Assembly (NCBI GenBank): GCA_013911715.1
Contig: JACEST010000052.1
Location: 1-12,819 of the forward strand
Length of the DNA stretch: 12,819 nucleotides
Direction: 5' to 3'
From: Sphingopyxis sp.
Lineage (GTDB): Bacteria; Pseudomonadota; Alphaproteobacteria; Sphingomonadales; Sphingomonadaceae
Shown here: piece by piece, positions 7,036-12,819 of the stretch
How the letters are laid out: each line of letters starts with the position of its first letter
How positions within the stretch are numbered: position 1 is the stretch's first letter
Notes under the pieces: model-generated
Databases searched by the model: none
The model's input: only the letters and a program-made list of their open reading frames with translations
Told to the model about the DNA's origin: nothing
Translations under genes and position numbers: made by a program

Positions 7036-8257
7036 CGAACCGCACCATCAGCGCGTGCTCACCGCCCTCCAAGGCCATGTCGCGGCAGCGCACCACGCTG
7101 TCGGCAAAGATGCAGTCGAACAATCCGCGCTGCACATTGCTGCCACCCAGCGCGTGAAAATCGTTACGAAACGGCGCGATTATCGATGCGGCGTGCAAAT
7201 ATTCGCGCCGCGCATGGGCCGCCAGGCCGTGCGCCGCTGCGCCCGCGACAGTTTGCGGATCGAATCGTTCAAGCATGTCGGCAACGGTCCGGTCCCGCCC
7301 CGCTTTGGCAAGGGCGTAAAGGCAATGCAGGTCCAGAAAAACATTGATATTGTCGCCGCTACGCCCCTCGACATGCCCGGCGATATCGTCCCAAATGTCG
7401 GGCGCATCAAGGCCGTCTATCTCCAACCGCGCCAACATCGAAATGGCGTTGATCTGGTCCTGGCTGTGCGCCTTGCGCACGCCCCAGATGCGCCGCACCA
7501 ACAAATCGAAAGCGATAGGCATATTGTCAAGTTCCAGCTCGAACAGCGCCAGGTGCCACCAATTGTGCGTCAGCATGAACGACGAGCAGCGATCCCAGCC
7601 GCCGCTGTGGGCGTGAAGGAAGGCGCGCCCTTCGGCTCGCTGACCGTTGGCGGCAAAGGCGTGGGCGACGCAATGCTCGGCCCAGGGGTCCATCCCCGGA
7701 TGATGCTCGATCGCTCGCCTCGCAAAGCGCATCGCCAGGTTGCTCTCGCCCGCCTGTTCCAGTGCAAAAGCGTGCAGACCCAGCGCATAACCCGATCGGC
7801 CCGCGACTGCCGCTGCCATCCCCGACGTGCGCAACATGCCACGAACATCGCCCAGATTAATCTCCAGGATCTGGCACAGCTTCATGGCAGCCAGATCGTG
7901 CGGCCAAACCTCGACAATGCCGCGCAGGATACGCACGGCCTTGGCCTCATCCCCCTGGTGCCAGGCGGTGACGGCGGCAATGGTCTGCTGTTCGCGAGGA
8001 TTGGCCGTGCCGTGGCGCGCGATTGCGGCGGCGAGCGCCTTGGCGGCGCGCTGTTGCCCTTCGCGCGTCATCAACGTCAGGCAGGCGGCAGCCGCATAGG
8101 CACCCGCCAGCGGCGCTTCAAGGTCGGCCTCTGCCGCCAGCAATATCGCCCCCGCACCGCTGCCATGGCTGATCAGCTCGTGCGCGAAATCATGGATGGC
8201 GGCGACCGTGGCCGGGTTCGCCGAAGTGATGGCAAGGTCGCGATAGGCGTCGTCCAT
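7022..8257 (-). CDS. TTC38-type tetratricopeptide repeat protein
   Basis: About 411 residues, soluble, alpha-helical and rich in alanine. It belongs by eye to the tetratricopeptide repeat protein 38 family, whose biochemical role is unknown. Family signatures are HHPGMDPWAEHCVAHAFAA (185-203, numbered from this start), GRAFL near 210, LTHNWWHLALFELE (229-242) and DLLVRRIWG near 251-259. Later helices contain LHCLYALAKAG and a C-terminal FDCIF segment. No signal peptide or membrane helix is seen. The start at 8257 has GGAG with a 9-base spacer; an ATG five codons earlier (8272) is nearly as good. It follows the DedA gene by 26 bases and overlaps the ATP-grasp gene by 14 bases. The pairing with a ligase suggests a scaffold or partner for it, which is inference only. 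Confidence 0.72.
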   Translation of the reverse strand: MDDAYRDLAITSANPATVAAIHDFAHELISHGSGAGAILLAAEADLEAPLAGAYAAAACLTLMTREGQQRAAKALAAAIARHGTANPREQQTIAAVTAWHQGDEAKAVRILRGIVEVWPHDLAAMKLCQILEINLGDVRGMLRTSGMAAAVAGRSGYALGLHAFALEQAGESNLAMRFARRAIEHHPGMDPWAEHCVAHAFAANGQRAEGRAFLHAHSGGWDRCSSFMLTHNWWHLALFELELDNMPIAFDLLVRRIWGVRKAHSQDQINAISMLARLEIDGLDAPDIWDDIAGHVEGRSGDNINVFLDLHCLYALAKAGRDRTVADMLERFDPQTVAGAAAHGLAAHARREYLHAASIIAPFRNDFHALGGSNVQRGLFDCIFADSVVRCRDMALEGGEHALMVRFDVAA

Positions 8258-8283
8258 GATGTCTCGCTCCATTTTCTCTTCTT

Positions 8284-8835
8284 TTATCTCAGCAGCGCAC
8301 GGCCCAGATGGCGCGGCACTATCAGCAACACGGCCATCGCCAGCGCCCACCAGATGGCCAGGCCGGCGAGCTGACCTGCCGCCTGCGCGCCAGCGTTGCG
8401 GGCGATTTCGAACAAGATTGTGGTCCAAACCGGCGTCGACAGCAGCACTACCGCTGCAACCAGGCCGAGCGGTGCCGACGCCAGCCCGCTCGCGGTAAAC
8501 ACCGGCAGGCGCATCCCCGGCACAAAGCGCGCCACAATCAGCAATAGCGGCATCCGCCGGGCAAAGACGGTCAGCGCGCGCGCCACATCATCGCGGCGGC
8601 GCAGCCGGGTACCCAGCGCAGTTTCAGCGCCCCAGCGGCCCGCGCCATAGAGCGCCAGATCGCCAACGGCAGTGCCCAGGATCACCGCGCCTAGCGCCAG
8701 ATAGGGATCACTGCCGGTGCTGCCGACCAGCACCCCCGCCGCAATCGTTGCTGCATCTTCGGCGACCAAGGTTGCCGCAAACAACGCGATGGCGAGCAAC
8801 AACGGGTCGCTGGCAAGGGCAGCCAGTTCAGCCAT
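8284..8835 (-). CDS. DedA family membrane protein
   Basis: 183 residues with several hydrophobic helices. DedA (SNARE-associated/VTT) proteins act in membrane homeostasis; some move lipid carriers such as undecaprenyl phosphate or phospholipids across the inner membrane. Signatures are an acidic pair in the first re-entrant segment (LVAEDAATIAAG, Glu26-Asp27), GDLALYGAGRWG (58-69) and ARFVPGMRLP (102-111). Arg103 and Arg109 sit six residues apart, like the two essential arginines of characterised family members. I chose ATG at 8835, which overlaps the DoxX-like stop in ATGGCTGA, suggesting coupled translation. A TTG at 8862 in the same frame also exists. At about 183 residues it is a little shorter than the usual 200-220. 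Confidence 0.83.
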   Translation of the reverse strand: MAELAALASDPLLLAIALFAATLVAEDAATIAAGVLVGSTGSDPYLALGAVILGTAVGDLALYGAGRWGAETALGTRLRRRDDVARALTVFARRMPLLLIVARFVPGMRLPVFTASGLASAPLGLVAAVVLLSTPVWTTILFEIARNAGAQAAGQLAGLAIWWALAMAVLLIVPRHLGRALLR

Positions 8836-9301
8836 GGCTTGGGCGACCGAGCAGCTCCGCAATTACCGACCGGCTCGACCAGATCAATATGGCCGCCGCG
8901 ATCCAGACACCGCACGCCAGCGCAAACAACGCCCCGCCGTCGCTGGTGCCATCGGTGTTGAGGACCGAGACACCCAATGGGGTGAACAGGTGAAAGAATA
9001 TCGCACCCGATATGACGGCGAGCGCCATCAGCGCGCCCACGGGACGCAGCCAGCTGAAGCGCTGCGTCAGGGCCAAAAGCAAGAGAAAGGATGCGATAAG
9101 TTCGGCCGTGCCGACCACATATTGCGAAAAAATGCCCGACGGCGCGAACAGCCCCGGCCAGCCCAACGACGCGCCCCATGCCTCCAGCGTCCCGAAGATA
9201 TATTGCGTTTCCGGCGAGTCGGTGAATTTGAAAAACAGCGACTGGATGAACACGAAGGCAATATAGAGGGTGAGCACGACAGGCAGATAACGGCGGACCA
9301 T
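8828..9301 (-). CDS. DoxX-like four-helix integral membrane protein
   Basis: 157 residues with four predicted membrane helices near 7-23, 62-79, 87-106 and 122-141. The layout and the motif FIQSLFFKFTDSPETQYIF (18-36) fit the DoxX/DoxD-like superfamily, a broad group of small membrane proteins of mostly unknown function, some linked to quinones or redox stress. ATG at 9301 is chosen because AAGGAGGAG lies 7-9 bases upstream, the strongest ribosome-binding site in the window. A longer frame up to 9412 would lack one. It is the first gene of the minus-strand operon and diverges from the nitrilase gene. The family call is moderate; no catalytic residues can be named. Confidence 0.65.
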   Translation of the reverse strand: MVRRYLPVVLTLYIAFVFIQSLFFKFTDSPETQYIFGTLEAWGASLGWPGLFAPSGIFSQYVVGTAELIASFLLLLALTQRFSWLRPVGALMALAVISGAIFFHLFTPLGVSVLNTDGTSDGGALFALACGVWIAAAILIWSSRSVIAELLGRPSHG

Positions 9302-9638
9302 GGGACATCTCCTCCTTAGTTGCTCAACCATGCCCTGTTGCGAAGCGACTTTGCAATCATATCCTGTCATGGTTTCGATGCATGCTTGCGCGAAAACGGG
9401 TCGCGGCAGCAATTTTACGCATTATTGGTCCCCCGGGCGAGAAACATTGGCCTTTTGACGCGGCACGACGCAGCGAATGCGCCACCCTGAACGCGCGCCA
9501 GCAATCATTGCGCCGATCGATGCTTGCCAGTGCCGGCACTGTATGAAAATCATAACGTCCCGGCCCCAAATCTCCGGTCGATGTTGCGGCGCGGCGCGGT
9601 GAAAGCTATCGTCGCAGCGTGTAGAGGAGTGAAAAGCG
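9302..9638. promoter_or_regulatory. 337-bp divergent intergenic region
   Basis: No convincing gene is seen here; a 70-codon minus-strand frame at 9357-9569 has no family features. The region must hold promoters for the DoxX-led operon and the nitrilase gene. On the minus strand, TATGAT (9361-9356) is a fair -10 element about 55 bases before the DoxX-like ATG, with no good -35. Two loosely matched composite repeats occur: GCAATCAT (9353, 9501), followed by CGATnnATGCTTGC (9376, 9514). Two abutting palindromes lie at 9528-9554. Confidence 0.5.
9528..9554. promoter_or_regulatory. abutting palindromes upstream of the nitrilase gene (candidate operator)
   Basis: CAGTGCCGGCACTG (9528-9541) is a perfect 14-bp palindrome, directly followed by TATGA-AAA-TCATA (9542-9554), a second inverted repeat. 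They end 84 bases before the nitrilase start codon, a reasonable position for regulator binding. No regulator gene lies nearby. Confidence 0.45.
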
Positions 9639-10601
9639 TTGAAAATTTCCGTCATCCAGGCCGCACCCATCCCCTTTGCGGTCGATGCTGGCCTGGCCAA
9701 GGCCCATGCGTTGGCCGCCGATGCCATCGCCGCCGGGGCTGGAGTCGTCGCCTTTGGTGAAACCTTCATCGGCGGTTACCCCATCTGGCTTGACGAGGCC
9801 CCCGCCGCCGCGCTGTGGGACCATCCGGGCACCAAGGCGCTGCACCGCATCCTCCTCGACCAGGCGATCCGTTCGGGCGACCCGCGCCTTGCCGATTTGC
9901 AGGCGCTGGCCGATGCCAGCGGCGCATTGATTTCGATCGGCGTCCACGAACGCCGCCGATCGAGCCTTTACAACAACCAACTGCTCATCCGGCCCAAGGC
10001 GCCCCCGCTGGACCACCGCAAGCTGGTGCCGACACATGGCGAACGGCTCGTCTGGGCGCGCGGCGACGGATCGACACTGGCAGTGCATGCGGCCCCATGG
10101 GGTAAGGTCGGCAGCCTCATCTGCTGGGAACATTGGATGCCGCTGGCGCGTGCGGCGATGCATGCGCAGCAAGAGGCTGTCCATATCGCCTGCTGGCCTA
10201 CGGTGCGCGAAATCCACGCCATCGCCTCGCGTCATTATGCCTTCGAAGGGCGCTGCTTTGTGCTCGCCGCCGGTCTGGTGCAGTGGCGCGATGATTTGCT
10301 GGACGGGTTGCAGCGCGCGGGCGGCGATGCTGATGCCGCGGCGCTGCTCGCGACCATCCCCGACGGCCAGCGCATCCACGGCCGCAGCCTGATCGCCGCA
10401 CCCGACGGGCGCATTTTGGCGCAGGCCGGGACCGATGAAGAAACGATTTTCGCCGACATCGACCTGGGCGAAATCACGGCCAGCCTCGGCGCGCTCGACA
10501 CCGACGGCCATTACAGCCGCCCCGATGTGTTCGAACTGCAAGTCGACGCGCGCGAAAAGGACGGCGTGGTTTTCGGCAACGGGGCGGCAAAGCCAGCATA
10601 G
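9639..10601 (+). CDS. nitrilase (carbon-nitrogen hydrolase family)
   Basis: 320 residues. Nitrilases hydrolyse an organic nitrile to a carboxylic acid and ammonia through a cysteine thioester in the cytoplasm. The catalytic triad is in place: Glu41 (FGETFIGGYP), Lys128 (HRKLVPTHGERLVW) and Cys162 (LICWEHWMPLAR). The CWEHWMPL block and the loop PTHGERLVWARGDGS mark true nitrilases (branch 1) rather than amidases or beta-ureidopropionases. The length fits the branch. The start is TTG at 9639, with GAGGAG about nine bases upstream; no in-frame ATG or GTG is better placed, and MKISVIQAAP is the expected N-terminus. It stands alone after a 337-base divergent region, so its regulation is probably local. 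The natural substrate cannot be read from the sequence; an aliphatic or aryl-aliphatic nitrile is plausible. Confidence 0.88.
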   Translation: MKISVIQAAPIPFAVDAGLAKAHALAADAIAAGAGVVAFGETFIGGYPIWLDEAPAAALWDHPGTKALHRILLDQAIRSGDPRLADLQALADASGALISIGVHERRRSSLYNNQLLIRPKAPPLDHRKLVPTHGERLVWARGDGSTLAVHAAPWGKVGSLICWEHWMPLARAAMHAQQEAVHIACWPTVREIHAIASRHYAFEGRCFVLAAGLVQWRDDLLDGLQRAGGDADAAALLATIPDGQRIHGRSLIAAPDGRILAQAGTDEETIFADIDLGEITASLGALDTDGHYSRPDVFELQVDAREKDGVVFGNGAAKPA

Positions 10602-10665
10602 CGCGGCGCACCCCCGCAGACCGTTACCGCCATTGCTTGCCAAATTTCCAGGCAGAATAGCATGG

Positions 10666-10752
10666 TGGTGGACAGGGCTGGATTCGAACCAGCGTACGGG
10701 AATCCCGGGCAGATTTACAGTCTGCTGCCTTTAACCACTCGGCCACCTGTCC
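10666..10752 (-). tRNA. tRNA-Tyr (anticodon GUA)
   Basis: Read on the minus strand, an 87-base class II tRNA including an encoded CCA. The acceptor stem GGACAGG pairs with CCTGTCC, followed by A and CCA; a second CCA follows directly. The D arm starts GGCCGAGTGGTTAAAGG. The anticodon stem GCAGA/TCTGC holds CTGTAAA, with GTA at 10718-10716. A long variable arm (CCGGGATTCCCGTAC region) is expected for tRNA-Tyr in bacteria. The T arm GCTGG-TTCGAAT-CCAGC is perfect. It diverges from the rRNA methyltransferase gene. Confidence 0.97.
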
Positions 10753-10757
10753 ACACT

Positions 10758-10807
10758 CGCCTTTTCGGCGAAGGCGGTCCATTGGCGAAAGGGTGCTTGC
10801 GTGTCAA
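10758..10807 (-). promoter_or_regulatory. possible tRNA-Tyr promoter -35 and leader hairpin
   Basis: On the minus strand, a consensus TTGACA occurs at 10807-10802, 50 bases upstream of the mature tRNA 5' end. The hexamer 17 bases further (CAATGG) is a poor -10, so the promoter call is tentative. A small hairpin, CGCCTT/AAGGCG (10758-10776), lies just before the tRNA and could be part of the precursor leader. Confidence 0.3.
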
Positions 10808-10835
10808 CGCTTTGTCGTGAAATAGCCCAGGAACA

Positions 10836-11609
10836 ATGACACGCCAGTTTTCCCGCCATCGCCGCACGCCCACCGAGCGCGCCAAGGGCCAGCCACCGCG
10901 CCTGTGGGGGCGCCACGCCGTCATCGCCGCGCTCGCCAATCCCGACCGCACGGTCAAGCGCATCTGGGGCACGCGCGAGGCGCTGGCGCAGCTCGATCTG
11001 CCACCCGTGCTGCCCATCAACTTTTGCGAAGTGACCGATCTCGCGCGCCTCGTCCCCGGCGATGCACCGCACCAGGGTCTGGTCGCAGAGGTCGTCCCGC
11101 TCGACGATGTCGCGCTGGTCGACGTGCTGCAATATGAAGTCGATGCGGACAGCCGCCGCCCCTTTGTGGTGCTCGATCAGGTCACCGACCCGCACAATAT
11201 CGGCGCGGTGCTGCGTTCGGCTGCGGCCTTTGATGCCGCTGCGATCATCACGCAGGACCGCCACAGTCCACCCGAAAGCGGCACCATCGCCAAGGCCGCC
11301 TCGGGCGCGCTCGAGGAAGTGCCATGGGTGCGCGTCGTCAACCTCGCCCGCGCGCTCGACGAAATTGCCGAAGCCGGCTGGTGGCGCATCGGGCTCGACG
11401 GCGACGGTGACACCGAACTTGCCGCCACACTCGACGGCAGCCGCGTCGCGCTGGTGCTGGGCGCCGAGGGCGACGGAATGCGCCACAATGTCATGGAGCA
11501 TTGCGACGTGCTCGCCCGCCTGCCCATTTCGCCGCGCATGGAAAGCTTGAACATCAGCAACGCCGCGGCGATTGCGCTTTATGCGGTGGCGGTGGCGGGG
11601 AAGAGATAG
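10836..11609 (+). CDS. rlmB: 23S rRNA 2'-O-methyltransferase, TrmH/RlmB (SPOUT) family
   Basis: 257 residues. RlmB methylates the 2'-hydroxyl of G2251 in the 23S rRNA peptidyl-transferase region, using S-adenosylmethionine. The N-terminal substrate-binding domain starts at LWGRHAVIAAL (23-33) and includes the APHQGLVAEV segment (77-86). The knotted SPOUT domain shows motif 1 DPHNIGAVLRSAAAF (118-132, Asn121 and Arg127), motif 2 LVLGAEGDGM (206-215) and motif 3 MESLNISNAAAIALY (235-249). Length and domain order match RlmB; a basic N-terminal extension of about 20 residues is common. The ATG at 10836 has AGGA only three bases upstream, a tight spacing. A different TrmH-family rRNA target cannot be excluded without alignment. 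Confidence 0.87.
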   Translation: MTRQFSRHRRTPTERAKGQPPRLWGRHAVIAALANPDRTVKRIWGTREALAQLDLPPVLPINFCEVTDLARLVPGDAPHQGLVAEVVPLDDVALVDVLQYEVDADSRRPFVVLDQVTDPHNIGAVLRSAAAFDAAAIITQDRHSPPESGTIAKAASGALEEVPWVRVVNLARALDEIAEAGWWRIGLDGDGDTELAATLDGSRVALVLGAEGDGMRHNVMEHCDVLARLPISPRMESLNISNAAAIALYAVAVAGKR

Positions 11610-11631
11610 CCCATCCCCCTCCACCGTCCGT

Positions 11632-11741
11632 CCTGAGCTTGTCGAAGGACTGTCCTTTTCTTCAACACTGCAGAAGAAAAGGACGACCCCCTTCGACTGC
11701 CTGCAAGGCAGACGCTCAGGACAGGCTTCGACAAGCTCAGG
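11632..11741. repeat. nested palindromic intergenic repeat (sphingomonad type)
   Basis: Outer arms CCTGAGCTTGTCGAAG (11632-11647) and CTTCGACAAGCTCAGG (11726-11741) are perfect 16-bp complements. Inside are a perfect 12-bp hairpin, GTCCTTTTCTTC/GAAGAAAAGGAC (11652-11663 and 11673-11684, 9-base loop), and a 6-bp hairpin, CTGCCT/AGGCAG (11697-11711). CCTTCGAC (11690-11697) can also pair with GTCGAAGG (11641-11648), giving an alternative fold. It fills the gap between the convergent rRNA methyltransferase and ferredoxin genes, and the T-run and A-run in the inner stem could act in termination. I recall the outer arm as a high-copy motif in sphingomonad genomes. Confidence 0.8.
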
Positions 11742-11771
11742 GTGAACGGGTTAGGGTGGGGAGACTGCCCG

Positions 11772-12089
11772 TCAATCCTCCGCTGCAATCGTCACGCGCA
11801 GGCCGTCCATATCCGCCGTAAACGGAATCTGGCACGACAGGCGCGAATGCGCGCTGCGGTCGCTCGTCGAATCGAGCAAATCATTCTCATCCTCGCCCAA
11901 TTTGGGCAGCACGTCCGCAAATTCGGGATCGACATGGACATGACAGGTCGCGCACGAACAACAACCGCCGCACAGCGCGAGCAATTCGTCAAAGCCATTG
12001 TCGCGGATATTTTCCATCACCGTCAGCCCGGTATCGCCTTCGACGACATGTTCGTTCCCGTCGCGCGTCACGACAATCAGCTTGGCCAT
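11772..12089 (-). CDS. 2Fe-2S ferredoxin, adrenodoxin type
   Basis: 105 residues, a small cytoplasmic electron carrier. The cluster ligands follow the adrenodoxin/ISC pattern: Cys40, Cys46 and Cys49 in LCGGCCSCATCHVHV, and Cys86 in LSCQ. Extra cysteines at 43 and 44 are not part of the usual set. Acidic residues around EDENDLLD (67-74) match the helix that contacts partner reductases and P450s in this family. ATG at 12089 is chosen because AAGGA lies 9 bases upstream; an extension to 12161 adds no homologous-looking sequence. It may serve iron-sulfur cluster assembly or a P450 or oxygenase; no isc genes or partner genes are adjacent. It diverges from the DNA glycosylase gene. Confidence 0.9.
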   Translation of the reverse strand: MAKLIVVTRDGNEHVVEGDTGLTVMENIRDNGFDELLALCGGCCSCATCHVHVDPEFADVLPKLGEDENDLLDSTSDRSAHSRLSCQIPFTADMDGLRVTIAAED

Positions 12090-12125
12090 GGAAGAGCATC
12101 CTTTCGCGGCGCACCATGCGCCTTT

Positions 12126-12144
12126 GCGCGACCCTATGTCGCGC
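12126..12144. promoter_or_regulatory. inverted repeat between ferredoxin and glycosylase genes
   Basis: GCGCGAC (12126-12132) and GTCGCGC (12138-12144) are exact complements around CCTAT, in the middle of the 110-base divergent gap. A GCGCG-TTG-CGCGC repeat follows directly. It could be an operator or only a result of high GC content; no clear -35/-10 pair is seen on either strand. Confidence 0.3.
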
Positions 12145-12199
12145 GTTGCGCGCATAATCAAGCGCTGCTAATGCACCCCGGAACAAAAAGGGGACGACC

Positions 12200-12817
12200 A
12201 TGGGATTGAGCGCCGCTCAGATCAAACAGGGCATCGACGCGGTCTGCGCCATCGACCCGCGCTTCGCTCGTGCGCTCGAACATGCCGGTTATCCCGAACC
12301 GCGCATCCGCGAACGCGGTTACACCACCTTGCTGCGCACTATCGTCGGCCAGCAGGTCAGCGTCGCAGCGGCGAGCTCGATCTGGAACAAGCTGGAGGCC
12401 GAGCTGGGCACCGGCTGTGCCGCGAGTGCAGTTGTGGGGGCCAAGGACGGCGCGCTGCGCGCCTGCGGCCTGTCTGCGCAGAAACAGGGCTATGCGCGAA
12501 GCCTTGCCGAGCTGACGCTGAGCGGCGGCCTGCCGCTCGACAATCTGCCCACCGATGATGAGGAAGCGATTGCGCTGCTCACGCAGGTGAAGGGCATCGG
12601 GCGCTGGTCCGCCGAAATTTATCTGCTGTTTGCCGAGGGGCGCGCGGACATCTGGCCCGCTGGCGACCTTGCCGTGCAGGAAGCGATCAAACGCATCCTC
12701 GCGCTGCCCGAACGCCCGGCCGAAAAAGAAACGCGCGCGCTGGCCGAAGCGTGGCGCCCACACCGCGGCGCGATCGCGATATTGAGCTGGCACTGCTATA
12801 ATATCGAGGCGATTTAG
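12200..12817 (+). CDS. DNA-3-methyladenine glycosylase, AlkA/HhH-GPD family
   Basis: 205 residues. It removes alkylated bases such as 3-methyladenine from DNA to start base excision repair. Visible features are IVGQQVSVAAASSIWNKL (48-65, the conserved QQ-S helix), the helix-hairpin-helix LLTQVKGIGRWSAEIYLL (126-143) and the catalytic aspartate in WPAGDLAVQ (Asp156). The C-terminal WRPHRGAIAILSWH also fits the family. The E. coli AlkA N-terminal beta domain is absent, giving the short form common in bacteria. AAGGGGA lies five bases before ATG at 12200, and the TAG ends two bases before the window edge, so the gene is complete. Confidence 0.9.
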   Translation: MGLSAAQIKQGIDAVCAIDPRFARALEHAGYPEPRIRERGYTTLLRTIVGQQVSVAAASSIWNKLEAELGTGCAASAVVGAKDGALRACGLSAQKQGYARSLAELTLSGGLPLDNLPTDDEEAIALLTQVKGIGRWSAEIYLLFAEGRADIWPAGDLAVQEAIKRILALPERPAEKETRALAEAWRPHRGAIAILSWHCYNIEAI

Positions 12818-12819
12818 GG

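Noticed and set aside
6559..7347. 262-codon + strand frame across the ATP-grasp/TPR junction
   Set aside because: It spans two overlapping minus-strand genes, is Arg-rich and has no domain.
7010..8374. 454-codon open frame on the + strand opposite the TTC38-type gene
   Set aside because: It is antisense to a gene with clear family motifs, its translation is Arg/Gln/His-rich without domains, and long antisense frames are common in GC-rich DNA.
8836..8862. TTG start extending the DedA protein by nine residues
   Set aside because: ATG at 8835 overlaps the preceding stop in a typical coupling arrangement, and the extra residues are not part of the helix; kept only as an alternative.
9357..9569. 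70-codon minus-strand frame in the divergent intergenic region
   Set aside because: No ribosome-binding site or family feature, and it covers the palindromes and probable promoters.
11652..11684. CRISPR-like repeat unit
   Set aside because: It is a single hairpin inside one palindromic element, with no regularly spaced repeats.

Overview
The window is GC-rich, densely coding chromosomal DNA, most likely from an alphaproteobacterium of the order Sphingomonadales (Sphingopyxis/Sphingomonas-like). The grounds are the strong GC3 bias, the gene families present, and a nested palindromic repeat at 11632-11741 whose arms (CCTGAGCTTGTCGAAG and its complement) I remember as very common in sphingomonad genomes. 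The assignment is an inference. There is no sign of a phage, transposon, integron, CRISPR array or known defence locus; it reads as ordinary core and accessory chromosome.

Layout from left to right. Positions 1-25 are probably the last codons of an upstream + strand gene. At 47-1021 (+) is a YeeE/YedE-type thiosulfate/sulfur transporter. It converges on an OlsB-like ornithine/amino-acyl N-acyltransferase (1033-1791, -), which follows a secreted cupin protein (1903-2349, -); a perfect 13-bp hairpin lies between those two. From a divergent 221-bp region rich in inverted repeats, a tight three-gene + strand operon starts: 3-hydroxybutyrate dehydrogenase (2571-3392), a type II NADH dehydrogenase (3409-4692) and a patatin-like lipase/depolymerase (4705-5856). 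Together they could release 3-hydroxybutyrate from a polymer or ester, oxidise it to acetoacetate, and pass the NADH to quinone.

A four-gene minus-strand operon faces it, read from 9301 down to 5923: a DoxX-like four-helix membrane protein, a DedA-family membrane protein, a TTC38-type tetratricopeptide protein and an ATP-grasp ligase. The first pair and the last pair overlap, and 26 bp separate dedA from the TPR gene. This is the least explained unit in the window and the best candidate for an undescribed function. A 337-bp divergent intergenic region with two abutting palindromes and spaced direct repeats separates it from a nitrilase (9639-10601, +) with a TTG start.

The right end is housekeeping: tRNA-Tyr(GUA) (10666-10752, -), an RlmB/TrmH-type 23S rRNA 2'-O-methyltransferase (10836-11609, +), the nested palindromic repeat, an adrenodoxin-type 2Fe-2S ferredoxin (11772-12089, -) and, divergent from it, an AlkA-type DNA glycosylase (12200-12817, +). 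All functional calls rest on motifs read by eye; no database search was possible.
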